A stretch of DNA of 64,000 nt from NCBI RefSeq assembly GCF_025950235.1, contig NZ_JAPDDT010000010.1, positions 153,343 through 217,342 of the forward strand. Direction: 5' to 3'. The notes below the pieces were generated by a model. The model was not told where the DNA came from and did not search any database. It saw only the letters and a list, made by a program, of their open reading frames with translations. Position numbers and translations under genes: made by a program. Positions 10,310 through 17,220 of the stretch are shown piece after piece. This stretch comes from Luteolibacter arcticus. Lineage in GTDB: Bacteria; Verrucomicrobiota; Verrucomicrobiia; Verrucomicrobiales; Akkermansiaceae. Numbering within the stretch: position 1 is the first letter of the stretch; each line of letters starts with the position of its first letter.

Positions 10310-10789
10310 ATGAGTACCGAGAACCTTTCCCCACTAGCCACAAAGATCGCCGAGGTGGATGCCAAGCTGGAAGCGCTTGGCCGCGAAATCACCGAAATCG
10401 GCATGCCCGCCGCCTACGACCTGAAACGCCGTTACGACGCGCTGCTGGTGGAAGACAACGCGCTGAAGCGCAACATCGAGGAATCAGTCGCCCGCGGCGA
10501 ACCGGATGCGGTACGGCTCGAAAAGATCGAGACCCTGCTTCGCCACATCGAGGATGAGGAGGCCTCGGTGGAGCACGAGGCTCATTTTCTCCACCAATCG
10601 AATCCCTCGTCGGTGATCCTCGCAGCGCAGGCCGCCAACCAAATGGTCGATCTCTGGAGGAGGGCCATCAGGAAGGTGTTGGGGGACTCCCATCCACTCG
10701 GCCAGTCGGTCTTCGTCAATCACACCCACGACAACCTCACCGAGGACTTCGGCCTCGACCGGGATCAACCCCGCGATCCGAAGCCGTAA
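10310..10789 (+). CDS. Hypothetical coiled-coil protein
   Basis: 159 residues from the ATG at 10310; a GTG at 10283 could extend it by nine residues. Residues 8-85 are charged and heptad-like (LATKIAEVDAKLEALGREI), suggesting a coiled coil, and the C-terminal half has helices with NQMVDLWRRAIRKVLG. No signal peptide, Cys cluster or catalytic motif is visible. It lies 67 bp downstream of the preceding hypothetical gene and may share its transcript. Function unknown. Confidence 0.65.
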   Translation: MSTENLSPLATKIAEVDAKLEALGREITEIGMPAAYDLKRRYDALLVEDNALKRNIEESVARGEPDAVRLEKIETLLRHIEDEEASVEHEAHFLHQSNPSSVILAAQAANQMVDLWRRAIRKVLGDSHPLGQSVFVNHTHDNLTEDFGLDRDQPRDPKP

Positions 10790-10802
10790 GTCGTAAGCCG
10801 GC

Positions 10803-11216
10803 TCACGGCACGCGGAAGTACTTCTTCTCGTCGGCGGGATAGTGCGGATCGGCAACCATCCGGCCGCTCTGGATTCCTTCCACGTCGATCAGCTTGTTGT
10901 TGAAGGGGCTGAACACGAATCCCGGGCGTCCGGGGACGGCACGCGCGACCGGGACCGATTGCTTGGGAGGGAGGGGTGCCGGGGTGGGCTCCGGTTTCGG
11001 CTCCGGATCGGGTTTCGGCTCGGGCTGATTTTCACCGCTTCCTGGAGGAAGAAGTTTTGGGGGTGCGGGCTTCGGCGGTTTTGGCGCCGGTTTCGGCGTG
11101 GGTTCCGATGACTTGACGTCGGACCTCGATTTCCAAGCTGCTATCCAAGCGCAGCTCGAGAGCTGCGACGCCATCAATACCATAGCCATTGACCGGACCA
11201 CCAACGCGCCTTTCAT
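10803..11216 (-). CDS. Proline-rich lipoprotein
   Basis: About 137 residues. The N-terminus is a lipoprotein signal with lipobox LSSC (Cys22 if started at 11216; alternative ATGs at 11234 and just downstream). After the anchor comes a 60-residue linker of Pro-Lys-Pro-Glu repeats, then a compact conserved-looking tail with PGRPGFVFSPFNNKLIDV and KKYFRVP. It is probably anchored in the inner or outer membrane, with the tail projected through the periplasm. It lies 91 bp downstream of the ACP-bearing membrane protein on the same strand, so the two may act together. Family not recognised. Confidence 0.7.
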   Translation of the reverse strand: MKGALVVRSMAMVLMASQLSSCAWIAAWKSRSDVKSSEPTPKPAPKPPKPAPPKLLPPGSGENQPEPKPDPEPKPEPTPAPLPPKQSVPVARAVPGRPGFVFSPFNNKLIDVEGIQSGRMVADPHYPADEKKYFRVP

Positions 11217-11307
11217 GCTGGAAAAACAGCACAAGGGCCAGCCGAATGCAAGCCAAATGCTATTTTGCCAGCATTTCGTGGACTGCTTCGACGAAGGCTG
11301 AGGCTCG

Positions 11308-12321
11308 TCACTCCACTTCGACCGGTGGCTTTTCGAGCCACCCCACCAAGTCCCCGATCGTGCGGAGCTTTTCCGCCGCCTCGTCGGGAATGGTCACCTC
11401 GAATTCTTCCTCGACCGCCATGACCAACTCGACGGTGTCGAGGCTGTCGGCCCCGAGGTCCTCGACGAAACGCGACTCCGCCTTCACCGCCTTGGGATCG
11501 GCGCCCAACTGCTCCGTCACGATCCACACGACGCGCTCATGAATGCCGGCATTGGGCCCCGGTGGCGGCGGCTTCGGTGCCGGAGGACCGTCGTTGGAGG
11601 TGAAGCTGTCGATGACCTCGCGGAAAGCTGGCAGGGCCGAACTTTCCCGCGACGGCGAGGTCCAGGTGAGCACCTGATAAAATCCTGCCCCGGTCTCGAT
11701 GGACGCGACGTGATAGACGATGCGGACCTTGTCGACGGTCCCCACGAGGCGGCGATGGATCGCGGGATAGACACCCGCCGGGCGAGACTCGGGCTCCGAG
11801 ATCTCCGCGCTCGGCACGCTTTCCTTCATCTGGCCGATCACCAGTTCATCGAACTCAGCGAGCGACCCGTCGAAGTCGGTCTTGAGATTCTCGATCACGA
11901 GCACGTACTGCTCCTGCACGGCACTGCCCGCCTCGATCTGCGCCTCTTCATGAAGCTCCGGCATCTCCCGCCAGTTCGAGGGCACCTCGACCCGGAACCG
12001 GCCGTCCTTGGAAGCCACTGTCTTCTTCTTTTCGCCCGCGGTTTTGGCGAGCTTGGCGATGGAGCTGGCCGCCACTCCGATCAGGCCGACGACGCCGGAA
12101 AATGCCAGCACACCGGAGACGACGGCACCGATGATCCAGCCACGCGTCTTCTTGCTGATGGCCTTGATCAAGGCGATGATGAAGAAGATCCCGCCGCCAA
12201 AGGCAGCGAGGCCGAGCACCGAATAGAAGATCGCGCGGCCGATGGCTTGGCCGGTTTCGTAGGCGGATGACGGCTCCATGAGATGAAGCGAAACCGGTTG
12301 CCCACAGGCCCGGCAAGTCAA
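11308..12321 (-). CDS. Membrane protein with C-terminal acyl carrier protein domain
   Basis: 337 residues if started at TTG 12321; ATG 12279 gives 323. Order: a CxxC pair (CRACGQPV), TM1 (about 29-51), TM2 (about 62-85), a PsbP/DUF1795-like alpha-beta domain (about 103-245), a Pro-rich linker, then a full acyl carrier protein (263-337). The ACP part carries FVEDLGADSLDTVELVMA with Ser293 as phosphopantetheine attachment site, nearly identical to fatty-acid-synthesis ACP. Two membrane spans with the Cys pair inside would leave the ACP in the cytoplasm, where it can be modified. No fab genes adjoin. It presumably presents an acyl chain at the membrane; this role is inference. Confidence 0.85.
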   Translation of the reverse strand: MTCRACGQPVSLHLMEPSSAYETGQAIGRAIFYSVLGLAAFGGGIFFIIALIKAISKKTRGWIIGAVVSGVLAFSGVVGLIGVAASSIAKLAKTAGEKKKTVASKDGRFRVEVPSNWREMPELHEEAQIEAGSAVQEQYVLVIENLKTDFDGSLAEFDELVIGQMKESVPSAEISEPESRPAGVYPAIHRRLVGTVDKVRIVYHVASIETGAGFYQVLTWTSPSRESSALPAFREVIDSFTSNDGPPAPKPPPPGPNAGIHERVVWIVTEQLGADPKAVKAESRFVEDLGADSLDTVELVMAVEEEFEVTIPDEAAEKLRTIGDLVGWLEKPPVEVE

Positions 12322-12395
12322 TTCACGGGCCGAACTTGCCCGGCACCGCCCCTCCCGCCAGCCTCCGCGCCGTGGACCTTTCGAAATATCTCCGC

Positions 12396-12560
12396 ATGGA
12401 CCCCCACCTTCTGTTAGGCCTGCTCAATACCGAGCTGCGAAACCATTGCGACTCGCTGGACGACCTCGTGAAAACCCACGGGCTCGATGCCCGGAAGCTA
12501 ACAGATCGCATGGCCAAGGCCGGCTACGAGTATCTGCCGGCGCAAAACCAGTTCCGCTGA
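12396..12560 (+). CDS. DUF4250 domain protein
   Basis: 54 residues, MDPHLLLGLLNTELRNH to the C-terminal YEYLPAQNQFR. The pattern of an N-terminal MDPxxLLxxxNxxLR and a C-terminal GYEYxxxxNQFR matches the small DUF4250 family, which is found across Bacteria as a stand-alone protein of this length. The start is the ATG at 12396, since upstream residues are non-homologous. It is probably a small helical cytoplasmic protein of unknown function. It converges on the DUF1992 gene with 3 bp between stops. Confidence 0.8.
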   Translation: MDPHLLLGLLNTELRNHCDSLDDLVKTHGLDARKLTDRMAKAGYEYLPAQNQFR

Positions 12561-12563
12561 AGG

Positions 12564-12881
12564 TCACTCGCGTCGCATCCGCTCGATGGCCATGCGGAAG
12601 CGCACGCGCAGCTCGTCGATCTCCCGCCGCAAGCGGATCCGTTCGCTGGCATCGCCACTGTCAGCGAGTCGAGCCTCCAGCTTTTCCGCCTGCTTCATGA
12701 GTTCGATTTCGGGAGGCGCAAAGCCTTGCCCCTTGAGCATCGCAAAGGCCGAGCGCCAGCCGTCCGGAGCCTGGAAGTAGGCTTCCAGATCGAGCGCGGT
12801 GCCCGCCGGCGGCGGGGCCAGTTCGCCCGATGCGATGGCCTCATCGATGCGCGCTTCGCCGAGCTTGGAAAGGGCGGACAT
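12564..12881 (-). CDS. DUF1992 (DnaJC28-like) family protein
   Basis: 105 residues, from MSALSKLGEARIDEAIASGE. It carries the family hallmarks: an initial ExxIxxAIxxGE helix, a LDLEAYF segment and GFAPPEIELMKQAEKLEARL, as in the conserved domain shared with eukaryotic DNAJC28 and bacterial DUF1992 proteins. A second ATG 30 bp upstream (12911) is possible. The same frame continues upstream antisense to truA but that part is not gene-like. No biochemical role is established for the bacterial family. Confidence 0.8.
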   Translation of the reverse strand: MSALSKLGEARIDEAIASGELAPPPAGTALDLEAYFQAPDGWRSAFAMLKGQGFAPPEIELMKQAEKLEARLADSGDASERIRLRREIDELRVRFRMAIERMRRE

Positions 12882-12932
12882 GCGGACCGAGCCTAGCGAT
12901 GCCCGGCGCATTTCCAAGCCGCCGTTGCTTTC

Positions 12933-13721
12933 GTGGGCGCGGTGGTGTTTCAAGGCCGGGTGCGCCTGCTGAAGTTCAAGCTGACCCTCGCCTACGACGG
13001 CGCTGCCTGGCAGGGCTGGCAGTCGCAGCGGTCGGGGCGGGGCGTGCAGGACCAAGTGGAAGCGGCGCTCGCCCGGTTGTTCCCCGCAGCGCCGCAGGTG
13101 GAAAGCTCCAGCCGCACCGATGCCGGTGTCCACGCTCGCGGCATGGTGGCTCATTTTGAAATCCCGGCGGAACAGTTCCGCATGCCAGCTCGGCATCTGG
13201 TGCTGGCGATCAATGCGGTGCTGCCCGAGGATATCCGGGTCATGTCGGCGGTCCGGGTGCCGGCATCGTTCCATGCCCGCTTCGATGCGGTCGGAAAGCA
13301 ATATCGCTACCGTATCTGGAACGATCCGGTGATGAACCCGCTGTTGCGGACGCAGGCCTGGCATGTCCCCCGCCCGCTCGATTTGGCGGCGATGCGGGAA
13401 GCCGCCGCCCACTTCCCCGGCCGCCAGGACTTCCGTGCCTTCACCGCCAACCGCGGCGACGTGCTGGAGGACGCAGTCCGCACGTTGAACCGTTGCGACA
13501 TCTTCCGCCACGGCCGCGAAGTGACGGTGGTGATCGAAGGCGGAGGATTCCTCTACAAGATGTGTCGCGGCATCGTCGGGACCTTGGTGCAAGTGGGATA
13601 CGGGCGCTTTCCGGCCGACGAAGTGAGGTCGATGCTTGAAGGAAAGGACCGTCGGTTTGCCGGCATGAATGCCCCGGCGCATGGTCTCGTGCTGTGGAAA
13701 GTGTTCTACTCTCCAAGGTAG
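12933..13721 (+). CDS. truA: tRNA pseudouridine(38-40) synthase
   Basis: 262 residues. It isomerises uridines 38-40 in the anticodon stem-loop. The catalytic Asp63 lies in SSRTDAGVHARG, and other TruA blocks are LTLAYDGAAWQGWQ near the start, KQYRYRIWN and FLYKMCRGIVGTL. A GTG at 12960 would give the more usual short N-terminus (VRLLKFKLTLAYDG), so the true start may be there. Divergent from the DUF1992 gene, with 51 bp between starts. Stands alone. Confidence 0.95.
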   Translation: MGAVVFQGRVRLLKFKLTLAYDGAAWQGWQSQRSGRGVQDQVEAALARLFPAAPQVESSSRTDAGVHARGMVAHFEIPAEQFRMPARHLVLAINAVLPEDIRVMSAVRVPASFHARFDAVGKQYRYRIWNDPVMNPLLRTQAWHVPRPLDLAAMREAAAHFPGRQDFRAFTANRGDVLEDAVRTLNRCDIFRHGREVTVVIEGGGFLYKMCRGIVGTLVQVGYGRFPADEVRSMLEGKDRRFAGMNAPAHGLVLWKVFYSPR

Positions 13722-13932
13722 GAATCGCATCTTCCGGAAGGGGGAAAATCGGACATCCCTCCGATGCGAAAGAAGACATGCCATTAGCCACCATCAGGTT
13801 GTCACTTTCCAGCGTGAAAAACCCTAAAAACCGCTGGCCACGGGAATAAAATCCAGCCCGATGCTTCATGATGAAGCTTGATTTCATGAAAATACATTCA
13901 TGCATGATAGACCCATGAAAGAACCTATCTTT

Positions 13933-13961
13933 TTGGATTGTTCATTCATGTCCGTTAGATT
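13933..13961 (+). promoter_or_regulatory. Sigma70-like promoter for the M48 protease gene
   Basis: TTGGAT, a 17-bp spacer, then TAGATT, 27 bp before the ATG. The 13860-13960 stretch is markedly AT-rich for this genome and carries several CATGA/TTCATG half-palindromes, for example TTTCATGAAA at 13882-13891, which may be regulator sites. Confidence 0.45.
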
Positions 13962-13988
13962 AATCGACCCTCCGGTGTTGACCTCCCC

Positions 13989-15836
13989 ATGTCTCAAGAC
14001 AGCTTCCAATCCCTGGTGAATCGGCTCGAGTCCGCATGGAGCGGCCGGCCGGAGGGATTGTTGAGGCAGACCGTGGCTTGGGTGACTCTCGGCTATCTGG
14101 CGCTGGCGTTCTCCGTGCTCGCCGGATTCGTGCTTTTGGTCACGGGCGTGGTGATCGCGGTGCTCTATCAGAGCCTGGCGGTGACCCTGCTTGCGGGGTT
14201 GATCTCGCTGGCCGGATTGGCGCTGGCGGTCTTCGTGCTCGGCTGCCTGTGGGTTCGCTTCGAGCCGCCGGAAGGACTGGTGCTGGAGGAGAGGGACCAC
14301 CCCGAACTCCACCGGCTGCTGTGCGAACTCGGCGACCTCGCTGGCGGCGTGCGGTTTCACCGCGTGATGCTGGATGCAGAGATGAATGCTTCCGTGGTGC
14401 AGAACCCGCGCTTGGGAGTCTTCGGATGGTATCGTGCCCATCTGGTGATCGGCTTGCCATTGATGGAGGCACTCTCGCTGGACGAGTTGAAGGCAGTGCT
14501 GGCCCACGAGATCGGCCATCTCACCCGCGCCGACGGGAAGACCTGCGCATGGCTGCACCGGACCCGCGAAACCTGGGAGCGGGTGGTCGACCGGTTTTCG
14601 CGAAACGGCTTCTGTCCCGTCATCGGGGATTTCTTCCAGTGGTTCTGGCCACGCTTCAATTCGCGAGCCCTGGTACTATCGCGGTTCAGCGAACTGGCGG
14701 CCGACCAGTTCGCCGCGCAGGCCGTCTCGCCGCAAGCGTTGGCCTCGGGATTGAGGCGCCTGGCGATCCTGGGGAAGCGGGTGGAATACGAATTCTGGGA
14801 GCCGCTCGATCGTGCGGTGGACGAAGGCATCGACTTGCCGGCAGACGTGATGGACCGGCTTTCCGAGGCAGTACGGCGACCGGTGGATCCCGACCAAGCG
14901 GCCGCTTGGCTGGCCGAAGCCATGGCCGTCCGCACGGGATCGACCGACAGCCACCCCGGACTTGCCCCGCGGCTGGCAGCCCTGGTATTGCCCGCGGTCC
15001 CGGACGATGAACTGCCGCTGGATCTCCCCGGAGACATGTCGTCCGCCGATCATCTTCTCACGCCGCCCTTTCTCGAGCACGCGCGCCGACACTTCAGCCG
15101 GATGTGGCTGGAGGAGGTGCGGGAATGCCGGGCACGGCAGGCTCGCCTGCAAGATTTGGAGCACGCGGCCGGCATCCGCAAGGCGTGGGACCGCATCGCG
15201 GCGCTGGTTCGCTTGGACGGGCTGGAAAAGGTCCAGCCGGAGGTGATGGCCCTGCTTGAGCGTCAACCGGCCCATTCGGGTGCCCTCTACCTGCGGGGCA
15301 GCCATCTTGCGGAGAAATGCGACCCGCAGGCCTGCGAATTCCTCGAGCGGGCCACCTCCGATCCAACGATCGCAAGCCGGGCCTTCGAGACCTTGGAACG
15401 GCTCCACACCAGCCATGGCCGGGAAAAGGAGGCGGCTCTCATCAAGGAACGGGCGCTCCAGCACGATCTCGAACTGCGCGCCGCCCTAGTCGAACGAAGC
15501 CGGATCAGCAACGGCGACTCCTTTTTCCCTCACGACCTGTGTGACACCGACCTCCACGCTCTTCGTGAACTTCTGAACGACGAACCGTCCGTGGCGCGAG
15601 CATGGCTGGCCGCCAAAGAAGTCCGCCATTTCCCCCGCTGGCCGCTGGTGGTCATCGGGCTCGAACTCAGCTACAGCCTCTCCGCCAATGCCCGGCGCGC
15701 CTTGGACACCCAGCTCATGCACCTCTGGAGTGGTGAAGCCTACGTAATGGTATTCCTGGCGGACGAAGGCATGAAACCGGTGCTTCGCACGCTGCGCCGG
15801 ACCATTCCGGACGCCGAAGTCTACCGGCGGAAATGA
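13989..15836 (+). CDS. M48 family membrane metalloprotease (HtpX/Ste24-like) with long C-terminal region
   Basis: 615 residues. Two N-terminal membrane spans (about 35-65 and 68-90) precede a zinc protease domain with HEIGH (His173, Glu174, His177) and the third ligand Glu235 in SELAADQFAA. This is the M48 arrangement with the active site on the cytoplasmic face. The family degrades damaged membrane proteins or processes peptides. The C-terminal 300 residues contain TPR-like helices (LLERQPAHSGALYLRGSHLAEK), which might bind substrates. It has its own AT-rich promoter region and is followed by a strong terminator, so it is likely monocistronic. Substrate unknown. Confidence 0.88.
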   Translation: MSQDSFQSLVNRLESAWSGRPEGLLRQTVAWVTLGYLALAFSVLAGFVLLVTGVVIAVLYQSLAVTLLAGLISLAGLALAVFVLGCLWVRFEPPEGLVLEERDHPELHRLLCELGDLAGGVRFHRVMLDAEMNASVVQNPRLGVFGWYRAHLVIGLPLMEALSLDELKAVLAHEIGHLTRADGKTCAWLHRTRETWERVVDRFSRNGFCPVIGDFFQWFWPRFNSRALVLSRFSELAADQFAAQAVSPQALASGLRRLAILGKRVEYEFWEPLDRAVDEGIDLPADVMDRLSEAVRRPVDPDQAAAWLAEAMAVRTGSTDSHPGLAPRLAALVLPAVPDDELPLDLPGDMSSADHLLTPPFLEHARRHFSRMWLEEVRECRARQARLQDLEHAAGIRKAWDRIAALVRLDGLEKVQPEVMALLERQPAHSGALYLRGSHLAEKCDPQACEFLERATSDPTIASRAFETLERLHTSHGREKEAALIKERALQHDLELRAALVERSRISNGDSFFPHDLCDTDLHALRELLNDEPSVARAWLAAKEVRHFPRWPLVVIGLELSYSLSANARRALDTQLMHLWSGEAYVMVFLADEGMKPVLRTLRRTIPDAEVYRRK

Positions 15837-15982
15837 GGCACGAAAAAAGTTTCAGCATTTTTGAACGTTCATCGAACCCAAGGGTCTGAATCCATGAAGA
15901 CCGCGCTCTGCGTAGTTTTCATGTAAGGGTGAACAGCATATTGTCAGACGAACGGCCTCCGGCCCGACGAAAGACGATTTTA

Positions 15983-16017
15983 GCCGCCGGGGGTGGGACC
16001 CCGGCGGCAATTTTTTT
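15983..16017 (+). terminator. Strong intrinsic terminator
   Basis: GCCGCCGGGG (15983-15992), loop GTGGGA, CCCCGGCGGC (15999-16008), followed by AATTTTTTT. It lies 147 bp after the M48 stop. The intervening 15837-15982 contains no ORF; it is either a long 3' UTR or a small RNA ending here. Confidence 0.85.
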
Positions 16018-16084
16018 GCCCGGATGGGAGGGAGTGCTGGCCTCGGGAAAATAGGACCTATGAGACCTATACGTCCTATGCTCT

Positions 16085-16525
16085 TCACCTTCGCCGAGCG
16101 AGCGACCCCATGGCCGCCGCCACGGCACCCGGCAGATTGACGCCACCGTTGCCTCCGAGCCGCAGGTCGATGTCCTCCAGCCGCTGGATCAGGTCGCGGA
16201 CTTCCTTGCGCGACGCCGGGCCACCGGCGGCCTCGCAAAAATGCGTGCGGCAGCCAAAGGGCCGCCCATCGTAGATCTGACAGCGGTTATTCTTGAGAAA
16301 CGGGCAGGCTCCATCGGGTGCTTCCGGCACCTCGGTGCGCCCCGCCGCACGCCACGCCATCGCCGCGACCACGGCCTCGCCCTTCGTGAGAAAGGGCGTC
16401 CGGCCGGTAGCCCGAAAGCGGCAGCAATCGCCGCGACCGGTGCAGGCGCGTTCGAGCGGACGCTGCTCCCATTCGCGATAGATCGCCCGGACCTCGGTGG
16501 CGATGGCGCGTAGATCCGGGGTCAC
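16085..16525 (-). CDS. YkgJ family cysteine cluster protein
   Basis: 146 residues from a GTG whose bases overlap the stop of the upstream gene (GTGA). It carries the YkgJ/UPF0153 signature: CTGRGDCCRF near residue 29, then CPFLKNNRCQIYDGRPFGCRTHFC. This gives the spaced Cys residues that bind a metal, zinc or an Fe-S cluster. The family is widespread and of uncertain function. The coupling to the DUF1080 gene appears to be positional; a functional link is not evident. Confidence 0.85.
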   Translation of the reverse strand: MTPDLRAIATEVRAIYREWEQRPLERACTGRGDCCRFRATGRTPFLTKGEAVVAAMAWRAAGRTEVPEAPDGACPFLKNNRCQIYDGRPFGCRTHFCEAAGGPASRKEVRDLIQRLEDIDLRLGGNGGVNLPGAVAAAMGSLARRR

Positions 16526-17088
16526 GGCAGGTCCAGCTTGCGGATCCGGATGCCGCGGAACTCGACCCGGCCCTCATTGAATTGCAGCCCGATGTGCCCG
16601 CCCGCCAGCGGCCTGCGGTCCTTGTAGTCAACGACCTGCTTGCCCTCCAGCCAGACTTCCACGCGGCCGCTTTCCACCTTCACGCGGAATTTCCGCCACT
16701 CCGGTGCCTCGCCGCCATCGTGGCGGGCCCGGCCCACCAGGCTGCCGGTCGGGTAAGGATTCGAGGCCGGGGCGATGTTCAGCTCGTAGCATTGGTCCGC
16801 CGGATCGGTCACGGTCTTCGGCGTCGAGAGAAAGACGCCGCTGTTAGTGCCGTCGGGCGCGCGAAACTCCACTTCCAGTTCATAGTCACGGTAGGTGCCG
16901 CGGGTGGTGAGCAGCCCCCGGTCTCCCTTGGTGGCGACGATGGCCCCGTCCTTCACCTGCCAGTCGACCTTGGTCTGCGGATCCCAGCCGTCGAGATCGC
17001 GCCCGTTGAAAAGCTCCTGCCACTCGGCCCCGCAGGCCACGCCCAAGAGCAGCAGACAGGCGGCGAGCGCTTGCACGATGGTTTTCAT
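16522..17088 (-). CDS. Exported DUF1080 (3-keto-disaccharide hydrolase-like) protein
   Basis: 188 residues beginning with a signal peptide (MKTIVQALAACLLLLGVACG); the Cys of GVACG may be a lipobox. The body is a jelly-roll domain typical of DUF1080: WQELFNGRDLDGWDPQT near the mature N-terminus, FLSTPKTVTDPADQCYE, and a C-terminal VEFRGIRIRKL. Characterised members cleave 3-keto-glucosides, and the family is greatly expanded in Planctomycetes and Verrucomicrobia. It is divergent from the large cytochrome protein, with 131 bp between starts containing a perfect 9-bp hairpin (17119-17138). Confidence 0.88.
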   Translation of the reverse strand: MKTIVQALAACLLLLGVACGAEWQELFNGRDLDGWDPQTKVDWQVKDGAIVATKGDRGLLTTRGTYRDYELEVEFRAPDGTNSGVFLSTPKTVTDPADQCYELNIAPASNPYPTGSLVGRARHDGGEAPEWRKFRVKVESGRVEVWLEGKQVVDYKDRRPLAGGHIGLQFNEGRVEFRGIRIRKLDLP

Positions 17089-17220
17089 GTTTCCAGATTG
17101 CGTCAGGGTGGCGCCTGCGGGCAAGCGCCCGCTTGCCCAACAAAACCAAGCAGACATTTCCGGAGGAAAAGGCAGATTTCCGCCGCTTACCGGCTACTAC
17201 TTCCCGCCACTCCACCCGCC

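Noticed and set aside
11308..11550. Independent acp gene starting inside the fusion frame
   Set aside because: No ATG or GTG with suitable spacing precedes the ACP segment in frame; an ATG nearby is in another frame.
12882..13784. Upstream extension of the DUF1992 frame to 406 codons
   Set aside because: That part is antisense to truA, and the DUF1992 domain begins at 12881.
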